From assembly GCA_024640245.1 (NCBI GenBank), contig JAHEFH010000014.1, forward strand, positions 1 to 32,534: a stretch of DNA of 32,534 bases, written 5' to 3'. Made by a program: the position numbers and the translations under genes. Shown here in pieces: positions 19,374 through 28,985 of this stretch. The DNA comes from Paracoccaceae bacterium. Lineage in GTDB: Bacteria > Pseudomonadota > Alphaproteobacteria > Rhodobacterales > Rhodobacteraceae. The notes beneath the pieces were generated by a model. That model saw only the letters and a program-made list of their open reading frames with translations. It searched no databases and had not been told where the DNA came from. How positions within the stretch are numbered: position 1 is the first letter of the stretch; every line of letters begins with the position of its first letter.

Positions 19374-20228
19374 TCAGAGCCATTGGCCCCGCAGAACACG
19401 GCGATAGATGCGCGTCAGCCAGCCGTCACCCTTGGTTTCGGCTTCGTCGAGGGATATCCCCTTGCCGGTCAGCAGGACATAGCTGTCATGATACCACTCG
19501 GTGCTCTGGAAATTATAACCCAGAATGGCGCCGGCGGTCTGTGCATCCTGGTTCAGGCCCAGCGACAGGTAGGCCTCGACCAGACGGTGCAGCGCCTCAG
19601 GCGTGTGGGTGGTGGTCTGGAAATCCTCGACCACGACGCGGAAGCGGTTGATTGCGGCGGCGAAGTGGCCCTTTTTCAGGTAATAACGGCCGATTTCCAT
19701 TTCCTTGGCGGCGAGGTGGTCCAGCGCCAGATCGAACTTCAGCAGGGCGGACTTGGTATATTCGCTGTCGGGATAGCGCTCGACCGCCGTTCGCAAAGCC
19801 TGAAGCGCCTGAAAGGTGACGCCCTGATCCCGGCCGACATCATCTATCTGGTCATAGAAACTGAGAGCGATGATATACTGCGCATAGCCCGCATCCTCGG
19901 ACGCCGGATAGAAATCCAGATAGCGCTGCGCGGTCGCGCGGCTTTCGTCGTACATGCGGGCCTTGTGATAGGAAAACGCGGACATGATCGCCGAACGCTG
20001 TGCCCATTCGGAATAAGGATAAAGCCGTTCGACCTCAGAAAACAGCTTGGCCGCGTCTTCGGGACTGCCTGATGCCAGCTTTGATTCTGCTGTTGTAAAG
20101 ATTTCCTCCGGCGGAATCTGGTCAAGCGGAGTTTCTTTCTCTCCACCGCCAAATACGGAACAGCCCGATAGCGCCAACAGAGCAACCACAAAAACGCCCG
20201 CAACTATTCTATTGGTCCAAGATGCCAT
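19374..20228 (-). CDS. bamD: Outer membrane assembly lipoprotein BamD
   Basis: An essential lipoprotein of the BAM complex that folds beta-barrel proteins into the outer membrane. The lipobox LSGC ends in Cys23 after a hydrophobic signal, so the mature protein is lipidated. The body is tetratricopeptide-like, with repeats around AAKLFSEVERLYPYSEWA, RYLDFYPASEDAGYAQY and AINRFRVVVEDFQTT. 284 residues is slightly longer than E. coli BamD (245) and normal for alphaproteobacteria. GGACAG lies upstream of the ATG at 20228. It follows lpxC (135-base gap, with a weak CCGCA/TGCGG dyad at 20333-20351) and precedes recN. Confidence 0.95.
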   Translation of the reverse strand: MASWTNRIVAGVFVVALLALSGCSVFGGGEKETPLDQIPPEEIFTTAESKLASGSPEDAAKLFSEVERLYPYSEWAQRSAIMSAFSYHKARMYDESRATAQRYLDFYPASEDAGYAQYIIALSFYDQIDDVGRDQGVTFQALQALRTAVERYPDSEYTKSALLKFDLALDHLAAKEMEIGRYYLKKGHFAAAINRFRVVVEDFQTTTHTPEALHRLVEAYLSLGLNQDAQTAGAILGYNFQSTEWYHDSYVLLTGKGISLDEAETKGDGWLTRIYRRVLRGQWL

Positions 20229-20363
20229 GCGCTGTCCGTCGATTCTTCCTTTTGCTGCCCCAACGAGGCCAGTGGATCAGGTCTTAGCACATTTTCTGGA
20301 AAGGAAAAACGGAATCAACCACATAATGCACCCCGCAGGCTATTAGTGCGGAAATCGAGGCTT

Positions 20364-21284
20364 TCAGGCCGAACGAACGAGGTCGGCCGGCTGGATATGG
20401 GCACCCGGTAGGTTGTCGTTCTGTTGCGCGTTGCATTCCACCATTTCCCAGCTGTCCGGACGAGAGAACAATTCGCGCAGCAGCAGGTTGGTTGTGCGGT
20501 GACCGCCGCGTTTCGCGGTGTAACGTCCGAGGATGGGAAGGCCCGCCAAAGACAGGTCGCCAAGCGCGTCCAGCATCTTGTGGCGCACGCATTCATCCGT
20601 GCGGCGAAAGCCTTCGGGGTTCAGAACGACGCCGTTGTCGACAACGATCGCGTTTTCCAGCCCTCCACCGCGTGCAAGACCGATCGACTGCATCTTCTCG
20701 ACGTCGCTGTTCAGGCAGAAAGTCCGGCAATCGCTGAGTTCCCGTACAAAAGAGCCATTCGACATGTTCAGTGTCTTTTGCTGTGCACCGATGGCGCGGT
20801 CGGCAAACTCGATCTGGAAATCGATCTCCAGCGCGTCGGACGGCTGCAGGGACACCTCGACGTCGTCGACACGGATCGAAACCTCTTTGGTCACGCGGAT
20901 GGCGCGAACCGGAACGTTCAATTCCATGGTTCCGGCCCTCATGATCGCGGCAACGAATTCTTCGGAGCTGCCATCCATGATCGGGACTTCGGGGCCGTCG
21001 ATCTCGATCAGCGCATTGTGCACGCCGGTTCCGGCCAACGCGGCCATCAGGTGCTCGATGGTCGAGACCTCGACGCCAGCATCGTTGGCGATGCGGGTGC
21101 ACAGGCGCGTGTCGTTCACATAGTCGTAGAGCGCAGGGATCAGATTGTCGCGGCCGGTAATATCGACGCGGCGGAACCAGATACCGTAGTTGGCAGAGGC
21201 CGGCAGAATGCGCAGCACGGCAGGCGCGCCGGAATGCAGCCCCTTCCCGTGGATTGTAATTGCCTTGCGAATTGTCGTTTGCAC
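20364..21284 (-). CDS. lpxC: UDP-3-O-acyl-N-acetylglucosamine deacetylase
   Basis: The committed, zinc-dependent step of lipid A synthesis in the cytosol. The 306 residues match the E. coli enzyme (305). Zinc and catalytic residues are conserved: His78 (TIEHLMAAL), Glu77, His235 and Asp239 (ECVRHKMLDALGDL) and His262 (RGGHRTTN). The start is GTG at 21284, with GAGG about six bases upstream, and the N-terminus MQTTIRKAITIHGKGLHSG is typical. A bidirectional-type terminator separates it from ftsZ, so it has its own promoter in the AT-rich stretch 21285-21401. Confidence 0.97.
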   Translation of the reverse strand: MQTTIRKAITIHGKGLHSGAPAVLRILPASANYGIWFRRVDITGRDNLIPALYDYVNDTRLCTRIANDAGVEVSTIEHLMAALAGTGVHNALIEIDGPEVPIMDGSSEEFVAAIMRAGTMELNVPVRAIRVTKEVSIRVDDVEVSLQPSDALEIDFQIEFADRAIGAQQKTLNMSNGSFVRELSDCRTFCLNSDVEKMQSIGLARGGGLENAIVVDNGVVLNPEGFRRTDECVRHKMLDALGDLSLAGLPILGRYTAKRGGHRTTNLLLRELFSRPDSWEMVECNAQQNDNLPGAHIQPADLVRSA

Positions 21285-21365
21285 GATTGCCTCAAAAGCC
21301 TGTTTTTCGTTAACATTTTGCTACATAATTTGATTAACAGTGGCAATTCACGCTTTGTGACCGAT

Positions 21366-21384
21366 TGCAACAGAGACTGCAACA
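21366..21384. repeat. TGCAACA direct repeat upstream of lpxC
   Basis: TGCAACA occurs at 21366-21372 and 21378-21384, a 12-base period, about 85-100 bases upstream of the lpxC GTG. Two GTTAA boxes lie nearer the gene in an AT-rich stretch (21310-21338). The repeat could be a tandem regulator site; nothing in the sequence identifies the regulator. Confidence 0.3.
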
Positions 21385-21401
21385 ATTCCGGCTAAAATGC
21401 G

Positions 21402-21427
21402 AAAAGGCGCGGAAATCCGCGCCTTTT
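21402..21427 (-). terminator. Intrinsic terminator after ftsZ
   Basis: AAAAGGCGCGG (21402-21412) pairs perfectly with CCGCGCCTTTT (21417-21427) around a 4-base loop, 20 bases past the ftsZ stop. The A/T ends give a U run on either strand, so it may work both ways. It ends the ftsZ transcript before lpxC. Confidence 0.9.
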
Positions 21428-21447
21428 GCAATAATTACATGTGATCT

Positions 21448-23034
21448 CTAGTTGGCTTGCCGGCGCAGAAAGGCCGGAATTTCAACGTTGTCGCCGTCAT
21501 TTTCTTCGTCAACTTCCGTGGCGCGATCAAAATTATGATGGCTGACCGACGGCTGTTTCCGAGCTTCTGCAAGCTCTTCGAAGCGGTGATCGGTGCGGTG
21601 TCCGGTCATTTTCGAGATCATGTTTTTCAGGCGGAAACCGCTTGGTTTCTCTTCCTCGTGCTTGACCTCTGCGCGTGGCGCGGGGCGCTGGAACGTGCCT
21701 TCTCCGGGAACCTTGCTGACGGCTGCGTGCAGACGCGCCAGCGTTTCGGCGCTGGGTTGACCCATGGCCGGTGTCGGAACATGCGGGCGAACCTCTTCCT
21801 GTTGCGGACGATAGGCTGGCGGCGGCATGTCGTCGTCTGTTGCCTTCTCCACCGGGTCGCTCTCGGCCAATACATCGTCAAACAAGGTACGGCGTTCGCG
21901 CTGTTCCGCCTGTTGCGGCTCTGCCGGCTTCTGCATGACGGCGGCAGGAGCTTCCACTTCCAACTTTTCCGAGACAGGCGCTTCGGGCGCAGCGGTCATA
22001 TCGGCGACGTGCAGCGGCAGCGGCTCTTTCATCGGACGGCGTGGAACCGGCATGATGATATCACGGTCGGACACGTCGATACCGGTGGCGACAACGGAAA
22101 CCCGCATCATGCCTTCCAGCGTCGTGTCCAGGGTCGAGCCGACGATAATGTTCGCGTCCGGATCGACTTTCTCGCGGATACGGTTCGCTGCTTCGTCCAG
22201 TTCGAACAGGGTCAGGTCGTGACCGCCGGTGATATTGATCAGAACGCCGCGTGCGCCTTCCAGCGAAATCTCGTCCAGCAGCGGGTTGGCAATGGCTTTT
22301 TCGGCTGCCTGTATGGCGCGGTCCTCGCCGGAGGCCTCTCCGGTACCCATCATTGCCTTGCCCATTTCGTCCATGACGGCGCGGATATCGGCGAAATCGA
22401 GGTTGATCAGGCCCGGACGGACCATCAGGTCAGTCACGCCCTTGGTGCCTTGGTACAGAACGTCGTCGGCCATGGCGAAGGCTTCGGTGAAGGTCGTCTT
22501 CTCGTTGGCGATCCGGAACAGGTTCTGGTTCGGAATGATAATCAGTGTATCGACGACCTTTTGCAGGGCCTCGACGCCGTCCTCGGCCTGACGCATGCGC
22601 TTGATACCCTCGAACTGGAAGGGTTTCGTCACAACGCCGACGGTGAGGATGCCAAGTTCGCGCGCGGTTTGCGCGATGATAGGTGCGGCACCGGTGCCCG
22701 TGCCGCCGCCCATGCCGGCTGTGATGAAGCACATGTGACTTCCGGCAAGGCAATCTACGATCTGTTCAATGCTTTCTTCGGCGGCAGCAGCCCCGACGGA
22801 GGGTTTCGCGCCCGCGCCAAGCCCTTCGGTGACTTTCTCGCCGAGTTGAATACGATGTTGCGCCCTGCTCTGCTGCAAGGCCTGCGCGTCGGTGTTAGCG
22901 ACGACAAACTCGACCCCTTCGAGTTCCTTGTCGATCATGTTGTTGACCGCGTTTCCGCCTGCGCCACCCACACCAAACACGGTGATACGGGGCTTCAAAT
23001 CCGCCACTTCGGGCATCCGTAAATTCAGAGTCAT
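21448..23034 (-). CDS. ftsZ: Cell division GTPase FtsZ
   Basis: The tubulin-like GTPase that forms the cytokinetic Z-ring. The 528 residues include the GTPase domain with [14 protein letters not shown] near residue 20, the tubulin signature GGGTGTG at 109-115, and [12 protein letters not shown] long Pro/Glu/Ala-rich linker (about residues 320-510) makes it longer than E. coli FtsZ (383), as is usual in alphaproteobacteria. The C-terminal peptide [12 protein letters not shown] binds FtsA. The start at 23034 is preceded by a purine-rich GGCGGACAG. It is separated from ftsA by 178 bases with its own leader signals, and closed by a terminator. Confidence 0.98.
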   Translation of the reverse strand: MTLNLRMPEVADLKPRITVFGVGGAGGNAVNNMIDKELEGVEFVVANTDAQALQQSRAQHRIQLGEKVTEGLGAGAKPSVGAAAAEESIEQIVDCLAGSHMCFITAGMGGGTGTGAAPIIAQTARELGILTVGVVTKPFQFEGIKRMRQAEDGVEALQKVVDTLIIIPNQNLFRIANEKTTFTEAFAMADDVLYQGTKGVTDLMVRPGLINLDFADIRAVMDEMGKAMMGTGEASGEDRAIQAAEKAIANPLLDEISLEGARGVLINITGGHDLTLFELDEAANRIREKVDPDANIIVGSTLDTTLEGMMRVSVVATGIDVSDRDIIMPVPRRPMKEPLPLHVADMTAAPEAPVSEKLEVEAPAAVMQKPAEPQQAEQRERRTLFDDVLAESDPVEKATDDDMPPPAYRPQQEEVRPHVPTPAMGQPSAETLARLHAAVSKVPGEGTFQRPAPRAEVKHEEEKPSGFRLKNMISKMTGHRTDHRFEELAEARKQPSVSHHNFDRATEVDEENDGDNVEIPAFLRRQAN

Positions 23035-23068
23035 GGTGCTGTCCGCCTGTATATCTTGTTACTGCTCG

Positions 23069-23082
23069 GCCGCTTCTGCGGC
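23069..23082 (-). promoter_or_regulatory. Leader hairpin upstream of ftsZ
   Basis: GCCGC-TTCT-GCGGC is a perfect 5-bp stem with a tetraloop, ending 34 bases before the ftsZ ATG and so probably inside the mRNA leader. A closely similar hairpin lies upstream of ftsW (31306-31321). Confidence 0.4.
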
Positions 23083-23086
23083 ACGT

Positions 23087-23144
23087 TTATTTATATAAAA
23101 TAAGTGTATATCAGCGATTCGAGAACGTCACGAAAAATCGTCAC
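23087..23144 (-). promoter_or_regulatory. AT-rich promoter region and CGTCAC repeats of ftsZ
   Basis: A 17-base A/T-only near-palindrome (23087-23103) stands out in the GC-rich window. On the minus strand it is preceded by TATACA (a possible -10) and GTGACG (a possible -35). CGTCAC occurs twice (23126-23131 and 23139-23144, 13-base period), with the dyad ACGA-AAAA-TCGT (23130-23141) across them. This fits an ftsZ promoter with a regulator site. The regulator is not identifiable, and no CtrA TTAA-N7-TTAA site was seen. Confidence 0.4.
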
Positions 23145-23212
23145 AATCCCGTAATTTTCCTGAAATTTCGGCGGTTTTCCGACCAAATACCACGTTCCGG
23201 CCGTAAAATTCC

Positions 23213-24547
23213 CTACCAGTTATCTCGAAACCATTGCGCCGCCCTGCGCAGCGGCCGACCGCCGAAGCGTTCGATCGGCAGGTTGAAGTCCCAGCACTCG
23301 TCCTGCGGATGCGCCGCATAGAGCGACAGGCCCACTGCCGAAGAGAATGCCGGACCGGTCGCGGCCTGCGGCAGACCCTGGATACGCAGTGGCCGGCCGA
23401 GCCGTACCTGCTGTCCCAGAATCCGGCTGGCGAGTCCTTCCAGTCCTGGTATCTGGCTCCCCCCGCCAGTCAGCACGATGCGCTGGCTGGGAAGAAACTC
23501 GAAGCCTGCTGCGTCCAGACGGGCGCGCGCGCCTTCGAGGATCTCCTCGACTCTCGGCCTCATGATACCGATGAGGTCAGACCGGCTGATCCGGCGCCGG
23601 TCATGGTGCCAGTCTCCGGTTTCGGATTGCAGGTCGATCATCTCGCGGTCGTCCATTCCGGTGGCGATCACGCCGCCGTGGACGGTCTTCATCCGTTCGG
23701 CCTCTTCCCGCGGCACCTGCAGGCCCTGAGAAACGTCCGAGGTCACAAGATCGCCGCCGATACGCACGCTGTCGGCAAAGATCATGTGCTTCTTGAAAAA
23801 CACCGACACGCCGGTAGACCCGCCGCCGAAGTCGATACAGGCGGCGCCCAGTTCCTGCTCATCCTCGACCAGCGCGGAAATTGCACTGGCATAGGCGGAG
23901 GACACGACGCCGGCCAGCTCCAGATCGCAGCGCTTGATGCAGGCAAGCAGGTTGTCCAGCACATGCGCGTCCACGGTCAAAAGGTGCATGTCGACCGAAA
24001 GCTTGTTGCCGATCTGGCCGCGCGGATCACCAAGCCCGGTGCGGTGGTCCAGCGCAAAATTGATCGGCATGGCGTGGATCGCCTCGCGCCCCGCCCCGAA
24101 GTCCGGCACATCGCAAGCCGCCAGCACGCGACCGATATCCTGTTCCGCGACACTTCCATTCTCGACCAGAACTTCACCGGTCACGCCATAGGATCGCGGT
24201 TTGGCCCCGGAAAAACAGGCGATTACGTGATCAACGCGCGTGTTGGCCATTTTCTGCGCCGCCTGAATAGCGGTGCGCACCGCGCGTTCGGTCTCTTCCA
24301 TCGCATCGATCTCGCCATAGCGCACGCCTCGCGAGCGGGTCGTCGCGACCCCGATGACACGGAATGCGCCGTGACTTGCTATCACGCCCTTTCCCATCTG
24401 GGCGCTGGACTGCACCGACTGGTCGAACTGGACGATGAAACAGGCGATTTTCGAGGTGCCGATGTCCAAAATAGCCACCAGCCCGCGCTGCAGAGCCGCA
24501 CGTCGCTTGTGGCGCAGACTGCGCTGGGAGTCGTACAGTGTCGTCAT
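23213..24547 (-). CDS. ftsA: Cell division protein FtsA
   Basis: An actin-like ATPase that tethers FtsZ to the inner membrane. The 444 residues show the phosphate 1 motif AILDIGTSKIACFIV (about 25-39), phosphate 2 ACIDFGGGSTGVSVF, and the adenosine motif VLTGGGSQIPGLEGLA. The SHS2 1C domain lies between. The C-terminal PLRRAAQWFRDNW is the amphipathic membrane-targeting helix, with basic and aromatic residues. The ATG overlaps the ftsQ stop as ATGA (24544-24547). Confidence 0.96.
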   Translation of the reverse strand: MTTLYDSQRSLRHKRRAALQRGLVAILDIGTSKIACFIVQFDQSVQSSAQMGKGVIASHGAFRVIGVATTRSRGVRYGEIDAMEETERAVRTAIQAAQKMANTRVDHVIACFSGAKPRSYGVTGEVLVENGSVAEQDIGRVLAACDVPDFGAGREAIHAMPINFALDHRTGLGDPRGQIGNKLSVDMHLLTVDAHVLDNLLACIKRCDLELAGVVSSAYASAISALVEDEQELGAACIDFGGGSTGVSVFFKKHMIFADSVRIGGDLVTSDVSQGLQVPREEAERMKTVHGGVIATGMDDREMIDLQSETGDWHHDRRRISRSDLIGIMRPRVEEILEGARARLDAAGFEFLPSQRIVLTGGGSQIPGLEGLASRILGQQVRLGRPLRIQGLPQAATGPAFSSAVGLSLYAAHPQDECWDFNLPIERFGGRPLRRAAQWFRDNW

Positions 24548-25443
24548 AGATTGTTATCCACATCCTTGGCTATGGCCTGCTGTACGCGGCGCTCTTCGAG
24601 CGCTGCCTCGGACAGCCTGAGTATCGATCGTCGGGCATCGCGCATATCCATTACACTGATATCACGCGATAAAACGTCCTGCGTCATCTGCATCGCCATC
24701 GCATGCTCGACCGAGCGCACGGCATCGTCCTCTGGCAGCATGACCCGCTGGCCGCGGTCCAGCACGATGTCCCAGCGCCGTTCGCCGACGCGGACCAGTC
24801 CGCGGATGCGGTCGGCCACGGGATGGGCGGCATCGAGGATTTCCAGCGCCTGCCCGATATGCGGCCCGACGCCCTGTCCGGCCAGCAATGGCAGGTCCGG
24901 CCGGTCAGTGCGATGATCAAGGTAGCCGACGCGTATGCCCTCGGCATCCAGCATTTCAAGTTGCTTCGCGCCACGCCAGATCACCACGGGTATGCGCTGG
25001 TCGATCACCACCTCCAGCACGCCACCGGCGCGCAGGAACAGCGAGACCTCTCTGACCGCATCGATCTCCTCGATCCGGGCCTTCACCTCGTCGAGATCAA
25101 GGTGGAAAGAACTGATCGGCAGATTGATGTTCGCCGCCTGCCGGATCTGCGTTGCCAGATCGTCCGGCACATCCTGCAACCGGATCAACTGCACCTGGAA
25201 TTCCGGCCGACGCTCCACGCTTTCGCGCGCGCGCACCAGAGAGGCGGTCACCTGCGCTTGCACATCCGGGTCGGACCACAGAACATGCCCGCCTGCCACC
25301 AGCGCGGCCATTGGCAGACCGAGACTGATCAGGCGGCGGTAAAGCGGCGTCAGCCATATCCGCTGCCAGCGGTAGAACAGACGGCTGGGCGCGGGATCAC
25401 GACGGACGCGCTGTCTTTTTGCGCCTTTGTTCAACGGTCGCAT
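24544..25443 (-). CDS. ftsQ: Cell division protein FtsQ
   Basis: A bitopic inner-membrane divisome protein that scaffolds FtsB/FtsL. The 299 residues have a basic cytosolic N-terminus (1-38), one membrane segment at about 39-56 (SLGLPMAALVAGGHVLW), a POTRA domain (about 84-150) and a beta domain with RIPVVIWR. GGAGGA lies six bases before the ATG, a near-perfect Shine-Dalgarno, located inside the end of ddl. The gene overlaps ddl by 13 bases and ftsA by 4. Confidence 0.94.
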   Translation of the reverse strand: MRPLNKGAKRQRVRRDPAPSRLFYRWQRIWLTPLYRRLISLGLPMAALVAGGHVLWSDPDVQAQVTASLVRARESVERRPEFQVQLIRLQDVPDDLATQIRQAANINLPISSFHLDLDEVKARIEEIDAVREVSLFLRAGGVLEVVIDQRIPVVIWRGAKQLEMLDAEGIRVGYLDHRTDRPDLPLLAGQGVGPHIGQALEILDAAHPVADRIRGLVRVGERRWDIVLDRGQRVMLPEDDAVRSVEHAMAMQMTQDVLSRDISVMDMRDARRSILRLSEAALEERRVQQAIAKDVDNNL

Positions 25444-26345
25444 GAGGCGTCCTCCACCATCCAGCGCACGAAACTACCCCAGTCGATGCCCGCCGCTGCA
25501 GCCTGCTCAGGCGCCAGCGAGGTCGGCGTCATACCGGGCTGGGTATTGGTCTCCAGCAGGAACAGGCCCTTCATGCCATGGCGCTCGTCCCAGCGGAAAT
25601 CGGTACGGGAGACGCCGCGGCAGCCGAGCGCCTGATGCGCCCGAACGGCATAATCCAGACACGCCTCGGTGATTTCCGCCGGAATGTCGGCGGGCACCAC
25701 GTGGCGGGAGCCGCCTTCCTTGTATTTGGCGTCATAGTCGTACCATCCGGTGGTCAGGATATCGGTGACGCCCAGCGCACGGTCACCCATGACGGTGGTG
25801 GTCAGTTCCCTGCCGGGAATGAACTGTTCGACCATCACGGTATCGGGCATGGAGGCATCGATCTGGGCCGGGCCGTTGGCGGCCTCGTGCACCAGATAGA
25901 CCCCGACTGATGATCCTTCGTTGTTGGGTTTGACCACATAGGGCGGCGTCATCGGATGGGACTTGCGCACATCTTCGCGGCTGACGAGCATGCTGGCGGC
26001 GACGGGAAGGCCCGCGATCCGGAAAGCGGTCTTGGCGCGTTCCTTGTCCATCGCCAGCGCGGAGGAATAGACGCCCGAGTGGGTATAGGGCAGGCGCAGC
26101 CACTCCAGAACGCCCTGAATGCAACCGTCTTCGCCCCAGCGGCCATGCAGGGCGTTGAACACGACATCGGGCTTGATGGCCAGCAGATCGGCGGCCACGG
26201 TTACCCCCGCGTCCAGCTCGATCACTTCATAACCCTGTCCGCGCAATCCAGATGCGACTTCGCGGCCCGAAGCCAGCGAGACTTCCCGCTCGGCCGATGG
26301 ACCGCCTTTCAGCACTGCTACGCGGGAAATTGTCCTGCTCGACAT
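25431..26345 (-). CDS. ddl: D-alanine--D-alanine ligase
   Basis: Makes the D-Ala-D-Ala dipeptide for peptidoglycan, ATP-grasp fold, cytosol. I chose ATG at 26345 (MSSRTISRVAVLKGG), giving 304 residues, because GAGG lies just upstream and Ddl proteins begin this way; an in-frame ATG at 26435 overlaps murB and adds 30 unrelated residues. Visible motifs are GGPSAEREVSL (substrate Glu19), FNALHGRWGEDG, PYTHSGVYSSALAMDK, VVKPNNEGSSVGV and LLETNTQPGMT. It is 47 bases downstream of murB. Confidence 0.96.
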   Translation of the reverse strand: MSSRTISRVAVLKGGPSAEREVSLASGREVASGLRGQGYEVIELDAGVTVAADLLAIKPDVVFNALHGRWGEDGCIQGVLEWLRLPYTHSGVYSSALAMDKERAKTAFRIAGLPVAASMLVSREDVRKSHPMTPPYVVKPNNEGSSVGVYLVHEAANGPAQIDASMPDTVMVEQFIPGRELTTTVMGDRALGVTDILTTGWYDYDAKYKEGGSRHVVPADIPAEITEACLDYAVRAHQALGCRGVSRTDFRWDERHGMKGLFLLETNTQPGMTPTSLAPEQAAAAGIDWGSFVRWMVEDASCDR

Positions 26346-26392
26346 ACCCGCCTCGTTCTTACCGCCTGACCGTTGGCCGGTCTTTTGGTCGG

Positions 26393-27328
26393 TTATTCTT
26401 TTGCGTCGGGTTCGCCCACACGCATAATTTCCCACACTAGCTCTATTCCGCTGTGCTGGAAAACCCTTTTTCGAACCAATTCGCCTAAATTTTCCAAATC
26501 TGCGGCAGTCGCGCCACCAGTGTTGATCAAAAAGTTGGAATGTTTTTCAGACATTTGCGCTCCGCCCAGCGGCGCGCCCCGCATTCCGGCGTCGTCGATC
26601 AGCTTCCACGCCTTCAGGTCGTGCACGTCGTCGTCGCGACCGGTGGAGCTGAACCCCGCCGGATTGCGGAAGGTGGAACCGCAAGAGCGTTCCTTGACGG
26701 GCTGCGTCGCCTCTCGTTTCGCCAGCGCATCGGCCATTTTCGCCTCGATGGCCTCGGGCGCGCCCGATGGACCTTGCAGGATGACGGATGTGATGACCAG
26801 ACCGTCGGGCAGATCCGTCGACCGATAGGCGAAATGCATGTCTTCCGGCTTCAGGGTAACCAACCGCCCATCGCGCGTCACCGCCTCCGCCTCGACAAAG
26901 ACATCAGCCGTATAGGTGCCGTAGCAGCCTGCGTTCATTTTCACCGCGCCGCCGATGGCGCCGGGAATGGTGCGCAGAAAGGCCAAATCGATGCCCGCCT
27001 GCGCCGCCTTGCGCGCCACATGCGCGTCCAGCGCCGCCGCCCCTGCCCGCACGCGATTGCCGTCCAGTATATCGATACCGTTGAAACCGCGGCCCAGCCG
27101 GATGACAACGCCGCGCAATCCGCCGTCGCGGATGATCAGGTTGGAGCAGACCCCTATCGGGAAAACCGGCACTTCGGACGGAAGTCCGGACAGGAAAGAT
27201 TGCAGGTCCGCCAGGTCGGCAGGCTGGAACAGATACTCCGCCGGACCGCCGACGCGCAGCCACGACAGATCGGCCATCGGCCGATCCGGTGTCAGCGTGC
27301 CGCGCACATCTGGAAATTTATCTGTCAT
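26393..27328 (-). CDS. murB: UDP-N-acetylenolpyruvoylglucosamine reductase
   Basis: A FAD-dependent enzyme that reduces UDP-GlcNAc-enolpyruvate to UDP-MurNAc. The 311 residues include [44 protein letters not shown] (Arg169), CGSTFRNP with catalytic Ser218, and the terminal Glu300 in LVWEIMRVG. The FAD loop reads GVCSNL, where GxGSNL is usual, so Cys61 replaces a normally Gly residue. The ATG at 27328 overlaps the DUF2484 stop as ATGA; the frame stays open further upstream, but that part is antisense-like extension through DUF2484 and murC. Confidence 0.96.
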   Translation of the reverse strand: MTDKFPDVRGTLTPDRPMADLSWLRVGGPAEYLFQPADLADLQSFLSGLPSEVPVFPIGVCSNLIIRDGGLRGVVIRLGRGFNGIDILDGNRVRAGAAALDAHVARKAAQAGIDLAFLRTIPGAIGGAVKMNAGCYGTYTADVFVEAEAVTRDGRLVTLKPEDMHFAYRSTDLPDGLVITSVILQGPSGAPEAIEAKMADALAKREATQPVKERSCGSTFRNPAGFSSTGRDDDVHDLKAWKLIDDAGMRGAPLGGAQMSEKHSNFLINTGGATAADLENLGELVRKRVFQHSGIELVWEIMRVGEPDAKE

Positions 27329-27585
27329 CGGCCAAATATTCCCCTGGTTCTGCGGATCACGAATTTGCCGAGGAAATACACCGGCCAGCGCAGGATAGAC
27401 CCGAAGCCGATCAGGAACAGCGTGCCGACTAGCGGGCCGTTCGTGGCATAGAGCCACGGCAACAGCGCCAGCACGGTCGGGATCAGGAAATACAGCGCGC
27501 TCGGCTTGTGAAACTTCTGCGGCAGAAAGGCTATGATAGACGCTGCAATGATCCACAGGCCGGCCAGGATCACGGGCGCCGTCAT
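27325..27585 (-). CDS. Small membrane protein, DUF2484 family
   Basis: The 86-residue protein is almost entirely hydrophobic, with about three membrane segments (4-21, 30-47 and 51-72), a KFHKPS loop and a basic end RRTRGIFGR. It matches DUF2484, which to my knowledge is found mainly in Rhodobacterales at this place between murC and murB. Its function is unknown. The start overlaps the murC stop (ATGA, 27582-27585) and its stop overlaps the murB start (ATGA, 27325-27328). It is thus made together with the two Mur enzymes. It may help localise precursor synthesis at the membrane, but that is only inference. Confidence 0.85.
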   Translation of the reverse strand: MTAPVILAGLWIIAASIIAFLPQKFHKPSALYFLIPTVLALLPWLYATNGPLVGTLFLIGFGSILRWPVYFLGKFVIRRTRGIFGR

Positions 27586-28985
27586 TTTGCCATCGCCTCC
27601 GGCAGGTTATAGGCCCATGCGCTGACGGTTCCCGCGCCGAGGCAGACCAGCAGATCGCCCGGTTGGCAATGCTTGCGGACAAAGCGCAACAGGCCAGCCT
27701 CGTCTTCGACCGCTTCGGCGCTGCGGTGACCGTGGCTGCGCAGGCCGGCGACCAGATCGTCGCGCGTCGCGCCGGGGATCTGGTCCTCGCCCGCCGAATA
27801 GACGTCGGAGATACCGACCACGTCGGCATCGTTGAAGCAGGAACAGAAATCCTCGAACAGGTCATGCAGACGGGTGTATCGGTGCGGCTGGTGGACGGCG
27901 ATGACGCGGCCCTCTGTGGCCTTGCGCGCGGCGTGCAGTACGGCGTTGATTTCCACCGGATGGTGCGCGTAGTCGTCGATAATCGTTATGCCGTCGACTT
28001 TGCCGACCAGCGTGAAGCGCCGCTTGACGCCCTTGAAGGTGCGTAGCGCCTCCCTGATCTCGTCCTTGCGCATGCCCAGATGGCGCGCCACCGCGATTGC
28101 CGCCAAAGCGTTGGACACGTTGTGATCGCCTGGCATCGGCAGCACCACTCCGTCGATACGCTGGTCCTCAGCTTGCAAAACCACGTCAAAATAGGCCGAT
28201 CCCGCCTTGTAGGTCAGGTTCTCGGCACGCACGTCGGCTTGCTTGTTGAAGCCATAGGTAATGACGCGCCGGTCGTCGATCTGTCCGACCATCGACTGCA
28301 CTTCGGGATGGTCGGAGTTGCAGATCGCCACACCGTAGAACGGGATATTGGAAACGAATGTATGGAAGGCGGCGCGCAGATTGTCGAAGGTGCCGTAATG
28401 CTCCATGTGTTCGGGGTCGATGTTGGTGACCACCGCGATGGTTGCGGGCAGGCGGTTAAAAGTACCGTCGCTCTCGTCGGCCTCGACCACCATCCATTCG
28501 CCGCCGCCCATGCGAGCATTCGAACCCCACGCCTGGATGACGCCGCCGTTGACCACGGTCGGGTCCATTCCGCCGGCCTCCAGCAGGGTGGCGACCATCG
28601 TTGTGGTGGTGGTTTTGCCGTGCGTTCCGGCGATTGCCACGTTGGACTTCAGGCGCATCAGTTCGGCCAGCATCTCGGCACGCTTGACGACGGGCAGGCC
28701 GCGCGCGCGGGCCGCGTCCAGTTCCGGATTGCCGCGCTTGATCGCCGAAGACACGACGACGACTTCGGCGTTTTCCAGATTTTCGGCCTTTTGGCCGATG
28801 AATACCTTTGCGCCCAACCGCTCCAGCCGCCTCGTGATATCGCTGGCCTTGAGGTCAGAGCCCTGCACCTGATAGCCGAGGTTGATCAGAACCTCCGCAA
28901 TGCCGGACATGCCGATCCCGCCGATCCCCGCGAAGTGGATCGGGCCAACATCGGACGGCAGTTTGGTGGCGGCTGCAGCGTTCAT
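27582..28985 (-). CDS. murC: UDP-N-acetylmuramate--L-alanine ligase
   Basis: Adds L-Ala to UDP-MurNAc, the first of the Mur ligases, in the cytosol. The 467 residues have an N-terminal Rossmann motif [15 protein letters not shown] (17-31), the ATP loop GTHGKTT at 120-126, central EADESDGTF and DDYAHHP. The ATG overlaps the murG stop as ATGA (28982-28985). No deviation from the family was noticed. Confidence 0.97.
   Translation of the reverse strand: MNAAAATKLPSDVGPIHFAGIGGIGMSGIAEVLINLGYQVQGSDLKASDITRRLERLGAKVFIGQKAENLENAEVVVVSSAIKRGNPELDAARARGLPVVKRAEMLAELMRLKSNVAIAGTHGKTTTTTMVATLLEAGGMDPTVVNGGVIQAWGSNARMGGGEWMVVEADESDGTFNRLPATIAVVTNIDPEHMEHYGTFDNLRAAFHTFVSNIPFYGVAICNSDHPEVQSMVGQIDDRRVITYGFNKQADVRAENLTYKAGSAYFDVVLQAEDQRIDGVVLPMPGDHNVSNALAAIAVARHLGMRKDEIREALRTFKGVKRRFTLVGKVDGITIIDDYAHHPVEINAVLHAARKATEGRVIAVHQPHRYTRLHDLFEDFCSCFNDADVVGISDVYSAGEDQIPGATRDDLVAGLRSHGHRSAEAVEDEAGLLRFVRKHCQPGDLLVCLGAGTVSAWAYNLPEAMAK

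Noticed and set aside
21310-21338. CtrA-type site upstream of lpxC
   Set aside because: Two GTTAA boxes exist, but 20 bases apart, not the TTAA-N7-TTAA spacing of CtrA.
21457-24916. Long plus-strand open frames opposite ftsZ, ftsA and ftsQ
   Set aside because: They are complementary shadows of well-supported division genes and have no plausible start signals or domains.
27329-27865. murB extension to 27865
   Set aside because: The upstream part of the frame overlaps DUF2484 and murC out of frame; MurB homology begins at MTDKF.
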